A DNA stretch of 47,970 nt from an uncultured Prevotellaceae bacterium (GTDB lineage Bacteria; Bacteroidota; Bacteroidia; Bacteroidales; Bacteroidaceae): contig CACYJV010000031.1 of the NCBI GenBank assembly GCA_902774815.1, forward strand, positions 1-47,970, given 5' to 3'. This document shows, piece after piece, positions 15,740 through 25,200 of this stretch (position 1 is its first letter; every line of letters begins with the position of its first letter). The translations under genes and the position numbers were made by a program. The notes beneath the pieces were generated by a model. It was not told the DNA's origin, searched no databases, and saw only the letters and a list, made by a program, of their open reading frames with translations.

Positions 15740-15895
15740 ATTCTATCTAATCTTAGGAAACCCTCCCAACCCGTGAGAGGGTCTGAACTTCAATCCGGGC
15801 AACCGGAACTGGAGCAACAATCGCGCCAACGGCCTCCCCGCACGTTGGGTGCGTCAACAACGTGCCAAAGATACTCTTAATCGTAAAATTAAGAG
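15740..15895. other. cluster of four hairpins upstream of the operon
   Basis: Four perfect hairpins in 135 bases: CCCTC (15761-15765)/GAGGG (15777-15781); TCCGG/CCGGA around a GCAA tetraloop (15794-15807); GCACGTTG (15840-15847)/CAACGTGC (15858-15865); CTCTTAAT (15874-15881)/ATTAAGAG (15888-15895). They could be the 5' leader of the minus-strand operon, a replication or transfer site, or a terminator series. Confidence 0.65.
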
Positions 15896-15908
15896 GGATG
15901 GAAAAATA

Positions 15909-15936
15909 AAAAGTCGTATATTAACAATTTTACGAC
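15909..15936 (+). repeat. 28-bp repeat, copy 2
   Basis: Identical to 7463-7490. Here it ends 20 bases before the TAACTTTG element of the restriction-modification gene, a position suiting an operator. An inverted half-site CGTAAAATT occurs at 15882-15890. Confidence 0.85.
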
Positions 15937-15956
15937 TTATATTCCTGATTTTTTTG

Positions 15957-15964
15957 TAACTTTG
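15957..15964 (+). promoter_or_regulatory. -7 element of the restriction-modification gene
   Basis: TAACTTTG, 22 bases upstream of the ATG at 15986. It overlaps the earlier TTG at 15962, which rules that codon out as the usual start. The 28-bp repeat lies directly upstream. Confidence 0.65.
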
Positions 15965-15985
15965 TCCCCAAATTGCAGTAGGCTT

Positions 15986-18745
15986 ATGAAAACAGAGAAG
16001 CAGATGGCGGCAGCTGCCGCCGAGTTCGCTGAGCGATGGCAAGGCCGAGGGTATGAGCGTGGTGAGAGCCAGTTGTTCTGGGCTGACCTATTGACTAACG
16101 TGTATGGTGTCGAGAACTTGCCGTCCTTCATCCGCTATGAAGAGCAAGTAAAGAACATGGTGGACTCCACCAACTTCATTGATGGTCATATACCCACAAC
16201 AAGGGTCCTCATTGAGCAGAAGTCGCTTGGAAAGGACTTGCGCCTGCCTATCCCTCAGAGTGACGGATCAAAGCTTAATCCGTTCCAACAGGCGAAGCGG
16301 TATGTGGCCAACATGCCTGTGGATGAACACCCCAAATGGATTGTAACATGCAACTTTGAGCAGTTCTTGGTCTATGATATGAACCAGCCCAACGGAGAGC
16401 CGGAAGAAATCTGGCTCAAAGACCTGGGGAAAGAGTATTACCGTCTGCAGTTTCTCGTTGACCAGAAAAGCGAACACCTGTCAAAGGAGATGCAGGTGTC
16501 GATGAAAGCCGGTGAAATAGTAGGGCATATCTACGAGGCTCTACTTGAACAGTATGACGACAATTCGCCAGAAGCTCTGCGATGGCTGAATATACTTTGT
16601 GTCCGTATTGTGTTCTGCCTGTACGCCGAGGATGCAGGCATCTTCGGACGTGACCAGTTCCACAACTATCTGATACGATATGAAGCAATGGATATGCGCA
16701 ATGCGCTTATCCGACTGTTTGAGGTATTGAACACCCCCGAGGATAAGCGGAGCCGTTATCTGATGGATGACCTGAAAGCATTCCCCTATACCAACGGAGG
16801 CTTGTTTGCCGAACAGATAGACATTCCTCAGTTCACTGATGAACTGCGCCAGACACTCCTTCAGAATGCCAGTCTTGATTTCGACTGGAGCGAGATATCC
16901 CCTACCATCTTTGGTGCTGTGTTTGAGAGCACCTTGAATCCTGAGACCCGTCGGGCTGGAGGAATGCATTACACCAGCATCGAGAACATTCATAAGGTGA
17001 TTGATCCACTATTCCTGAGTGACCTGCGCCGGGAGTTCGATACCATCTTGGAAGAGAAGGTAGAGAAACAGCGCGTGAAGCGTCTGGACGGCTTTCAGGA
17101 CAAGTTAGCCTCACTGACGTTCTTTGATCCCGCCTGCGGCTCTGGTAACTTCCTGACAGAAACATATCTAAGTTTGCGCCGGTTAGAGAACGAGGTGATA
17201 CGCGAGCGGCATCACGGGCAATCGTTCCTGGGATTTGAGGAAGTGAACCCCATCAAGGTTAGCATCAACCAGTTCTACGGCATAGAGATCAACGATTTTG
17301 CCGTGACGGTGGCCACGACAGCACTTTGGATCAGCGAAGCCCAGATGTTAGCCGAGACGGAGAGGATTATCCATCAGGACATCAACTTTCTGCCGCTGAA
17401 AGCCTATTCAAACATCGTGGAGGGTAATGCCCTTCAAGTTGACTGGAGGGAAGTTGTACATCCTGATTACATCGTAGGCAATCCTCCTTTCGTCGGGAAA
17501 AGTTTCCAGACGGATGAACAAAAGGCAGACATGAAACAAGTATTTGACGGAGTGAAAAACTACGGGAATCTTGACTATGTGGCTTCATGGTATAAAAAGT
17601 GCGCTGACCTGATGGAAGGAACCCGTTGTAAAGCTGCTCTGGTTTCAACAAACTCTGTCTGTCAAGGAATAGCAGTACCGCCACTGTGGAGTCATCTGCT
17701 TGAAAGAGGTGTCAAAATCAATTTCGCTTATCCATCATTCAAATGGAAAAGTGAGTCTAACGATGGAGCTGCAGTTCATTGCGTGATAGTAGGCTTCAGT
17801 TTCTATGACACCAAGGATAAAATCATTATGTATGAAGGGAAAGCACCTGTACGTGCAAGTAACATTAACCCCTATTTGCTTGATGCCCCTTCAGTCATAA
17901 TTGACGACCGCCACGATCCGATTTGTGATGTTCCCAAATCGGCTGTTGGTTCATTCCCGACAGACGGAGGCAATCTTGTAATTCAAGCTGACGAACTGGA
18001 TGATTTTATCAAGCAGGAGCCAGCAGCAGAGAAATTCATACGCCCGTTTATTGGTCCTTTGGAGTTTATCAACGCCAAAAAGCGATATTGTCTTTGGCTG
18101 AAAGATTGTACTCCGCAGGAACTTAGGACTATGCCTTTAGTTAAGGCAAGGGTTGCCGCAGTCCGCGATTTCCGTTTGTCCAGTAAGAAACAGCAGACAC
18201 AGCGAAGGGCAGATATCCCACATCTGTTTGCGGAGATTCGCCAGCCTGAAACAAACTACATACTGTTTCCCAGAACATCTTCTGAACGTCGCAGGTATCT
18301 GCCTATAGGCTTTCTCCCTGCAGAAGTCATAGCAGGAGACACTATAATTCTACCAAATGCCACTCTTTACCACTTTGGAGTGCTTACGTCAAACGTACAC
18401 AATGCATGGATGCGTGTCGTATGTGGACGCATGAAAAGCGACTATCGCTATTCAAGTACGTTGGTTTACAACAATCTCCCATGGCCATCACCCACGGAAG
18501 CACAACGAGAGAAGATAGAACAGACAGCACAGGCAGTACTGGATGCACGTGCTCTATATCCAGAAAGCAGCCTTGCAGACCTCTATGATGAGGTAACTAT
18601 GCCACCTGAGCTTCGTAAGGCACACCAGGCTAATGATCGTGCCGTCATGGAGGCATACGGTTGGAAGGCCAGCAGCCAGTTCACCGAAAGCATGTGTGTG
18701 GCAGAACTATTCAAGCTCTACCAGAACTTAACTGAGAAGATATGA
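15986..18745 (+). CDS. MmeI-like type IIL restriction-modification enzyme
   Basis: Single-chain enzyme of 919 residues that would both methylate adenine and cut at a distance from its site. The N-terminal nuclease shows D66 ... E77-Q-K79, the PD-(D/E)XK pattern of MmeI. A helical linker follows. Methyltransferase motif I (D-P-A-C-G-S-G-N-F) is at about 381 and catalytic motif IV (N-P-P-F) at about 499-502. The target-recognition region (about 620-830) and C-terminal helices complete it. Length equals the MmeI prototype as I recall it. The ATG at 15986 is chosen because the promoter overlaps the upstream TTG. No separate methyltransferase or specificity subunit is nearby. It is probably cargo protecting the element or excluding rivals. 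The recognition sequence cannot be read from sequence alone. Confidence 0.88.
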   Translation: MKTEKQMAAAAAEFAERWQGRGYERGESQLFWADLLTNVYGVENLPSFIRYEEQVKNMVDSTNFIDGHIPTTRVLIEQKSLGKDLRLPIPQSDGSKLNPFQQAKRYVANMPVDEHPKWIVTCNFEQFLVYDMNQPNGEPEEIWLKDLGKEYYRLQFLVDQKSEHLSKEMQVSMKAGEIVGHIYEALLEQYDDNSPEALRWLNILCVRIVFCLYAEDAGIFGRDQFHNYLIRYEAMDMRNALIRLFEVLNTPEDKRSRYLMDDLKAFPYTNGGLFAEQIDIPQFTDELRQTLLQNASLDFDWSEISPTIFGAVFESTLNPETRRAGGMHYTSIENIHKVIDPLFLSDLRREFDTILEEKVEKQRVKRLDGFQDKLASLTFFDPACGSGNFLTETYLSLRRLENEVIRERHHGQSFLGFEEVNPIKVSINQFYGIEINDFAVTVATTALWISEAQMLAETERIIHQDINFLPLKAYSNIVEGNALQVDWREVVHPDYIVGNPPFVGKSFQTDEQKADMKQVFDGVKNYGNLDYVASWYKKCADLMEGTRCKAALVSTNSVCQGIAVPPLWSHLLERGVKINFAYPSFKWKSESNDGAAVHCVIVGFSFYDTKDKIIMYEGKAPVRASNINPYLLDAPSVIIDDRHDPICDVPKSAVGSFPTDGGNLVIQADELDDFIKQEPAAEKFIRPFIGPLEFINAKKRYCLWLKDCTPQELRTMPLVKARVAAVRDFRLSSKKQQTQRRADIPHLFAEIRQPETNYILFPRTSSERRRYLPIGFLPAEVIAGDTIILPNATLYHFGVLTSNVHNAWMRVVCGRMKSDYRYSSTLVYNNLPWPSPTEAQREKIEQTAQAVLDARALYPESSLADLYDEVTMPPELRKAHQANDRAVMEAYGWKASSQFTESMCVAELFKLYQNLTEKI

Positions 18746-18909
18746 GATGGCATCTGATAGTCATGTTAGTAGTCAGCACAATTCTATTGCTGCTGACGGC
18801 AGTCCAGATGCTTGCACGAAAATACAAGTTCGAGGTCAGCGGAGGATGCTTTTGGGGCTTCCTCCTGCTGTTCCTTTGGCTCGTGTACGGTGGTATCTTT
18901 CTTTGGTAA
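18742..18909 (+). CDS. 55-residue membrane protein coupled to the restriction enzyme
   Basis: Two predicted membrane helices (about residues 4-23 and 37-54) around the short loop A-R-K-Y-K-F-E-V. The ATG overlaps the stop of the MmeI-like gene as ATGA, so it is probably translated by coupling. The stop lies 3 bases before the end of the converging integrase gene. No family recognised. Confidence 0.55.
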   Translation: MRWHLIVMLVVSTILLLLTAVQMLARKYKFEVSGGCFWGFLLLFLWLVYGGIFLW

Positions 18910-18912
18910 CTG

Positions 18913-20064
18913 TCACTTCAACCCACTTTGGTAAGTGGCCATGGCATCCACAACGGTTTCGTCGAGCAGCTTGGCATAGACTTGTTCTGTTATCCTCGTT
19001 GATGAGTGACCGCAGATCTTAGAAACGATTCTCATGTCAGTACCACCATTTAAGAGCAAAGTTGCACCGGTATGACGGGCCCAGTGGCTACTCACAGGTC
19101 TGTCTATTCCAGCATGTTGCGCAACGGCCTTCAAAAACTCATTATACTTCACATTGCTTATGATAGGCAACTGGTTCTTGTATTTCTTCAGTATGGCAAG
19201 TGCCGGTAAAAGCAAGGGAATTGTAAACGGTTGCTCTGTCTTGGCACGTTTGCCTGTATATACCTTCATGTTTTTCACTTCCTGTATTTGATTCGGATCG
19301 AAATTTTTGAGGTCGGTATATGACAGACATGTGTAGGTCTGGAACACAAATACATCGCGTACCTGACGAAGGGACTCAGAGGGTAGGGAGACATTCTTGA
19401 TAAGCTCAAATTCTTCCGGCGAGAGATACTTACCGATGCCACCTTTGGACTTGTCCTTATTGATGGGAACCCACTTGTATGGGTTCCTGTGAATATATCC
19501 TTCAGAGATAGCATCGAGGATGAACGAGTTGAGAAAACGGTGGTAGTTGTTCCATTTGGAGTAAGGCTTCAGCTTCTTTTTAACCAGATAGTCATCAAGA
19601 GCCTTAATGTTAGTGTCCGTGATGTCATCGAAAGAGACAATTTTCCCCCAGGACACTAAGAACTTCAGGAAACGGTCATACCGTTCCTGACTGTCATCGG
19701 CCTTATTCATCTTACGGATCTCAGCCCGATTAAAGCAGAACTCAATGAATGAGATATTGCCCTCCTTCATACGCTTCAACTTTTCTGGAATAGCAAAGAT
19801 ATCGATGTGTCCGTTATCCAACATTTCGAGGATAACCTGGCGCACCTCCTTCATCAGCTTCTCCAGTGTCTGGTTCAGCTCATGGGCATCAAGGCGGTTG
19901 ACGATAGTCCCTTTGTGCCATTGCTTCGGCAGCACCCTGATTCCCGTGGTCATGTACTTCTGTTTTCGCTCGAAAGTGATTCGCAGCTCAACAGCTCCTT
20001 CTCTGTTCGTACCCGCTGTTTTCTTGCGGTTAAACACGAACTCTAATAACGGTGTCTTGTTCAT
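18913..20064 (-). CDS. tyrosine recombinase (integrase)
   Basis: A 383-residue site-specific recombinase, likely the integrase of the element. An arm-binding and core-binding N-terminus is followed by a catalytic domain with K272, H327-W-A-R330, G352-H353 and the nucleophile Y363. The first catalytic Arg normally in T-G-L-R-x-x-D is replaced: the sequence is T-C-L-S-Y-T-D (Ser248), as in IntDOT-type enzymes of Bacteroidetes, which also lack this Arg. It is transcribed away from the tRNA-Ser gene, whose 3' end lies 224 bases upstream; repeats in between may be binding sites. Confidence 0.9.
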   Translation of the reverse strand: MNKTPLLEFVFNRKKTAGTNREGAVELRITFERKQKYMTTGIRVLPKQWHKGTIVNRLDAHELNQTLEKLMKEVRQVILEMLDNGHIDIFAIPEKLKRMKEGNISFIEFCFNRAEIRKMNKADDSQERYDRFLKFLVSWGKIVSFDDITDTNIKALDDYLVKKKLKPYSKWNNYHRFLNSFILDAISEGYIHRNPYKWVPINKDKSKGGIGKYLSPEEFELIKNVSLPSESLRQVRDVFVFQTYTCLSYTDLKNFDPNQIQEVKNMKVYTGKRAKTEQPFTIPLLLPALAILKKYKNQLPIISNVKYNEFLKAVAQHAGIDRPVSSHWARHTGATLLLNGGTDMRIVSKICGHSSTRITEQVYAKLLDETVVDAMATYQSGLK

Positions 20065-20106
20065 TTTTAACTAAAAGTATTACTTTAAATTATTGACAGC
20101 GGGGGG

Positions 20107-20127
20107 CGGTAATACGTTCGGTAATAC
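20107..20127. repeat. paired CGGTAATAC sites upstream of the integrase
   Basis: CGGTAATAC occurs at 20107-20115 and 20119-20127, a perfect direct repeat with a 12-base period. It lies between the integrase start and the tRNA, so it may be an arm-type or excisionase site at the element end. Confidence 0.55.
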
Positions 20128-20251
20128 ATTTTGTCCTCATGATGTCGGGTAACATCTGATGATTACTGATGTACTTTTTGGGAACCTCTTCCCTCTATAA
20201 TGCTCATTTTCAGCAGGTTAAAAACGTAAGTTATTGAAAATCAGACACAAA

Positions 20252-20278
20252 AAAAGGGAATCCGTAAGGTTCCCTTTT
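20252..20278. terminator. terminator after tRNA-Ser
   Basis: AAAAGGGAA (20252-20260) is the perfect complement of TTCCCTTTT (20270-20278) with a 9-base loop. It works in either direction and lies 10 bases beyond the tRNA 3' end. Confidence 0.8.
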
Positions 20279-20288
20279 CATTAATTTG

Positions 20289-20373
20289 CGGAGAGAGAGG
20301 GATTCGAACCCCCGGTACCTCTCGGTACGACGGTTTTCAAGACCGTTGTAATCGACCACTCTACCATCTCTCC
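20289..20373 (-). tRNA. tRNA-Ser (UGA anticodon)
   Basis: An 85-nt tRNA on the minus strand. The acceptor stem GGAGAGA/TCTCTCC, a long variable arm typical of tRNA-Ser, the T-loop GGTTCGAATCC and the anticodon loop CTTGAAA (anticodon TGA) are all visible. CCA is not encoded. Its 3' end faces the integrase, making it the probable integration target. Confidence 0.95.
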
Positions 20374-20410
20374 TTTGCTTTGCGATGAAGTATCGCGGTC
20401 GTAAGCGGGT

Positions 20411-20419
20411 GCAAAGGTA
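20411..20419 (-). promoter_or_regulatory. -7 element of the tRNA-Ser gene
   Basis: GCAAAGGTA on the plus strand reads TACCTTTGC on the minus strand, 37 bases upstream of the mature tRNA 5' end. No clear -33 element. Confidence 0.6.
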
Positions 20420-20545
20420 ATAAAAAGATGTGAGTTAGAAGCTAGAAGTAGTGAGTTATTTTGCTGAAGTTAACGTTTTTTAATATGAAGTCACTACTTT
20501 CCTTTCTTCTATTCACGCTTGTTCCAAACCATTTTGAGCATTTTC

Positions 20546-22198
20546 TCAATCTTTACCCAATATAATGTTGACAAGAGCCGTTACATCGGCAATGGTGATT
20601 GAATCATCGCCATTAACATCGGCTGCTTGATGGTCATACAGATAGGGAACTGTACTATCCTTTCCAAGGATGATGTTAACCAATGCCGTCACATCGGCTA
20701 TCGTAATCTGCCCATCGCGGTTAACGTCGCCAATCTTGCTTCCACAACTGATGACGAGAGGGTTGTTAGGCTTACCTATGCGCGATCCGCTGACGAAATT
20801 CACCTGCTGGCTGACAGCCGTAACTGGCAATTCTTCCTCTGTTGTGAGGTTGCACACACGGAAAACCACAGGGCTTTCGTCGGTGTCGTGGCTGTAGATG
20901 CGCAGATAGTTATCAATGGCGACTCCCACACATTCGTCGCCGATAAATGCCCCGATGGCATAGTCGTTGAGCGAATCCACACGCTTGCCGTTCACTTCAA
21001 GAGCCACGTATGCAGTCATGTCGTGTTGGAAGTCGCCGTAGTAGAACTGCCAGGGTGCCTGGTGGATGGTGAGTGTTCCGCCAGTGGTTGTGATGGTCGA
21101 GTCGCTGTGGAAGGCATTGTGGAGCGTTCCATAAGAGTAGATCTCGATGTCGCCACCAGTCCTGTTGATATCCTTGTCGGCACTGACTGCACGGCATTTG
21201 GTGGTGTCGTTGGTCAGCGTATCAATGAAGTCAACTGCATGTACGTAGAGTAGGCATTCGGCTCCTCCAAAGGTCAACCGTCCTCCATCGAGCACCGTCA
21301 GGCTGTTGTCCTTGTTCTTGCTCTTAATGGCCTTTGAGCCGTCGCCTGCCACCCGGATGCTAATGCTTCCACCCATAAGTTGGGCATCGTAGTTGGTACG
21401 CAATCCTTCGGAGTCGCGACCACTCACGAAGATGTTCAGTCGTCCACCCGTCATGGTTAACGTACTGTCGCTCTTTAAGCCTGCACTGCCGTCGGCCGTC
21501 ACATCGGCATTGATGCTGCCGCCTGAGATGCGCATGATGCCAAAGTCGTCAGAATCGATACAGTCGCTTCCAGTGTTGCTGATGTTCAGCAAGCCTCCTT
21601 GCATCTCGAAGTAGTGTTGGTCGTAGACACCTTTTCCGCAATGGATGCCGTCGCTGACGGCTCCAAGCACGTTGATGGTGCCCGTGGTTCGCTTGATTTG
21701 AAGATACTCTTTGGCTGCGATGGCATGCTTTGTGTTGCCAGTTACATTCAGTGTACCTCCTCCTTCAAACTCAGGATGTCCCTTGAAGTAAAGAGCCGCT
21801 TTCTGCGCTCCATTCGCACAGTCGACGAGCGTGTTGTTCGTGCCGTTGGGCAAAACCACGGCGATACGCTTGCCACACTCTATGTCGATGGCAGCTCCTT
21901 GCTCGCTCTTGATGCTCAGTCCGTTGAGAATCAGCGTCAGCTTGTAGTTGCCCGTGAGCGTCAGCGATCCGTTGTCGGTCTGTCCTGACAGGCGGTATAC
22001 ATATTCTTCGCTGAGCGACGTTGAGTTCATATTGATGTGGGCACCGTTGGCAGCAAAGGTGACGTTTGCCGTTGCTGGAATGTTCACTTCGGCTGTCGTT
22101 CCGCGAAAGACGACGTCAATGGTATCGCCTTCGGTAGCGAGGGCAGCAGTAGAGAATAGTGTCAGCAGGGCGCCAAAGATGATATGTCGCATGTTCAT
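20546..22198 (-). CDS. secreted Cthe_2159-like carbohydrate-binding beta-helix protein with dockerin
   Basis: A 550-residue protein with a signal peptide (about 1-21). Residues 30-400 are rich in turns such as S-D-G-I-H, S-D-C-I-D-S-D-D and A-G-L-K-S-D, typical of the calcium-binding right-handed beta-helix of the Cthe_2159 family (known to bind acidic plant polysaccharides). The C-terminus (about 485-550) is a dockerin-type pair, D-V-N-R-D-G-Q-I-T-I-A-D and D-V-N-G-D-D-S-I-T-I-A-D, each followed by V-T-A-L-V-N-I-I-L-G. It lies 9 bases downstream of the CotH gene and is probably co-transcribed. There is no T9SS-type tail, so the dockerin pair is the end of the protein. Confidence 0.8.
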   Translation of the reverse strand: MNMRHIIFGALLTLFSTAALATEGDTIDVVFRGTTAEVNIPATANVTFAANGAHINMNSTSLSEEYVYRLSGQTDNGSLTLTGNYKLTLILNGLSIKSEQGAAIDIECGKRIAVVLPNGTNNTLVDCANGAQKAALYFKGHPEFEGGGTLNVTGNTKHAIAAKEYLQIKRTTGTINVLGAVSDGIHCGKGVYDQHYFEMQGGLLNISNTGSDCIDSDDFGIMRISGGSINADVTADGSAGLKSDSTLTMTGGRLNIFVSGRDSEGLRTNYDAQLMGGSISIRVAGDGSKAIKSKNKDNSLTVLDGGRLTFGGAECLLYVHAVDFIDTLTNDTTKCRAVSADKDINRTGGDIEIYSYGTLHNAFHSDSTITTTGGTLTIHQAPWQFYYGDFQHDMTAYVALEVNGKRVDSLNDYAIGAFIGDECVGVAIDNYLRIYSHDTDESPVVFRVCNLTTEEELPVTAVSQQVNFVSGSRIGKPNNPLVISCGSKIGDVNRDGQITIADVTALVNIILGKDSTVPYLYDHQAADVNGDDSITIADVTALVNIILGKD

Positions 22199-22207
22199 TG
22201 TGAATCC

Positions 22208-25200
22208 TTATTTGATGATAACTTTTTTGCTGAAGCCTTGGTGGAAACGCTGGATGTAGAGACCGGGACGAAGTGCATCGGCACGTTGTCCGGCATAGAG
22301 TCCACTGAGTGTGAAGAAGCCTTGCAGGTGAAGATCAGATGCATTTTCTGTCGTCATGTGGTCGGGCAGGACAATTTGGTCAACGGTTCCAGCCTCCAGA
22401 GTGAATGCAAAGGGATTCGTCAGCGTGCCTGTGAGATCGGCGTTGAATGTCAGTTTTTCGCTGACATCGCTCACGTTGCCCAGTTCATCGACAGCCACGA
22501 ACGACAGATGTTCGCCGCCTTCGCCATAGATGGTCAGGAACAGTTTGCCTCCTGCCACTTCGCTCTTTCCGCGACACTCACCGTCGACATAGGCTTCGAT
22601 GCGGAACTGCTCGGCAGGTACCACATCGCCATTGCAAGTGAGCACGCCTATCACAGCCATCACTTCAGGATAGTCGTAACGGCTGGCGCTGTTCATCGGC
22701 TGTTCTTCAACTCTGCGAGGTTTCTTTAGCCTGACGTTGTTAGCCGATCGGGTGAAGTGCAGCGACTTTGTAGAGGATGTCTTGTACATATAGCCGTGTC
22801 CTGCAGCCAATGAACTGAGTGTGCCAACCCATCCGTCGGTGGCACTATATGTGGCAAAGCCGCTTTGCCCCATCAGCACGTCGCCTTCGTCGACTTTCGA
22901 TCCAGCCAGTGCTGCGGCGATGGTCTGTTGGCCAGCCAGTGGATAGCCAATCCAGTTCCATCCGGGTTGCAGGGCAACAGGGGCGGGCGAGAGCGGTAAT
23001 CGCTTCGTGAATGTGTAGGTATGAGCCTCGTTCATTTCAACCTTGTACATCTGCCCGGCGGTCAGTGTCTTCAGCAAACCAGCCATAGACTCCTGTTCGT
23101 CACTATAGTAGGCTTCCAACGTCTGTCCTTGTATGTAGGAAGCAAAGTCTTTGAAGTAGTTCACGCTGAGGTTTTCCGCCATGGGGTGCGACATCCAGTT
23201 CCATCCCTTGGCAAGGTCGAGCACGAACGTAGGTTCGCCAGTTTCCATCACGCCCTCATCAATGCCAGTGGCAACGTCTGTGGTAAGCAGCGTGTTGCAT
23301 GCTTCGATGGTGGGTCGTGACATTCGGTAGAACGTGTTGCCACCATCAGGATAGCGTCCCACCGACTGGTCGCCCTTGTGGGTGCCATAGAACAATGCAT
23401 CGGCGAAGTCGGTCAGTGCCGGATGCTTGGTAAAGTAGTCGGCATTTGCACTCACAAAGTCGTCTGATGCCGTTGCCACCACCATTTGTCCATCTGCATT
23501 GCTCAACTTAAAGCCGGTGTGCAGTTTGCTGATGGGCGAAAGATCATCGGCCCATACGGTGAGATGTCCGTGAGCTAGTACGATGGTATTGGCCACGGTA
23601 TTGGCAGGAATCTGGTATTTCAGCGGGTCGTCGACGTCGTCGCTCAGATAGAGTCCGGCCACATTCAAATCATCGTCGGTGTTGTTGTAAAGTTCAATCC
23701 AGTCGTTTTTCTTCATGTAATCGTTGATGAAGATGCTGTTGCCGGCACTCACCTCGTTCACTTTGATGGGAGTGGCAATGGCCGCCAGCAGTTCATCGTC
23801 AGGCATTCGTTCGTAAGTGGCGACGAGGGTGGCAGTGTTGCTGCCGAGCGTCGTAATGTCAAATTGTTCGTCGGTGGACAAGTAGGACGATTCCTCTCGT
23901 GTTCCGTGGCTGAGCTTTGCTGTCCAGTAGATGTCAGACGAGGTTGCAGACGTGTTATGGACTTCTATGGCAATCACGTTGTTCCCTTTGCGAAGCAGTT
24001 GGCCGTCAATGTCGATAGTGCCAGTTCCTGCCGTCGAACCTACGTAGGTACTGGAGTACTGACTGTAGGAAGGTGTGCCTGCATCCATGAGATAGCGTCC
24101 TATCTCAGTTCCGTTGACATAGGCCACGAAGCCATCGTCAGCATAGTACGTCAGTCGATAGACCTCGTCTGCAGTCGGGGCGCTGTCGAGTGTGATGGTT
24201 TTGCGGAAGTAGTAGGTGGGGCGCTTTTGGTTGCTGTCAGTTCCATAGTCGAGCGTTGTGGAATAGTCGCTGGTGCCGTTCATTCCCACATTGCCATAGC
24301 CGAAGGGCGCGTTGGCCTGCTGCCACGATGTGTCGGTGTAGGTTGCTGATTTCCAGTCTTTTCCGTCAAGCGAACCCTGGTCGTAGTAACGCCAAGGTGT
24401 ATTGGTGTCGAAGACCGTGCTAAGATTGCCGACTGTCTGTGCACCGTCGATCATCCATCCTTTGAAGCGGTAGCCTGCCGGAGCCTTGGCGGTGAGTGTC
24501 ATAGGGGCATAGAACGTACCGTCGAAGCGTCCTGTGGGTATTTCCAGGCCGTTTGCCAAGAATGTGGCATCGCTGATGTTGCTGCTCAGTTTCAGCGCAT
24601 AGCTGCTGTTGTTGTTCAGACCGAAGTATTCGCGGAGATTCGTCATGCGCGAATTTCGGTTGTTGGTGCTGTTGATGGTATTCTCAAGATCGTTAGCCGA
24701 AGTGTTCATGCTGCCTTCTTCGCCATCGAACGACATGGCTTTGCCGGCGCGGTTCTTCAGGGTGGCGAACACCTCGCTGACGCGACTGGGTTCAAACACG
24801 CTTCCGTTCACAAGGCAGAAACTGTCGATGAAGCGTTTTTTGAACGTCTCGTTCTTCAGCATGTTCAGGAAAATGTCGATGATGAAGTTCTTGCCCGTGT
24901 CATAGCGGCTGTCGTAGAGCGAGTTGGCAAGATTCTTAATCATGCTCGTCGTGACGAATCCTTGGTCCTGATCCATGAATATCAGGTGGTACTTACCGTC
25001 CTGACGCGAACGGTAGCCCTTGATGTTGTTGCTGTTGGTGGCCCAGTCGTTGCATCCCGAGTAACATTCGACTGCCATGTAGTTGCAGTATTCGTCGATG
25101 TCGACGATTTGGCAGATTTGCTGGTAGAGAGCGTCGTTGGTTGGGTTGTTGGCCAACTGTTGGGCAAGCGACATCCAACGGCGGAATACGATGTCGTCGC

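Noticed and set aside
7463-15936. CRISPR array suggested by the 28-bp repeats
   Set aside because: Only two copies 8.4 kb apart with genes between; no spacers or cas genes.
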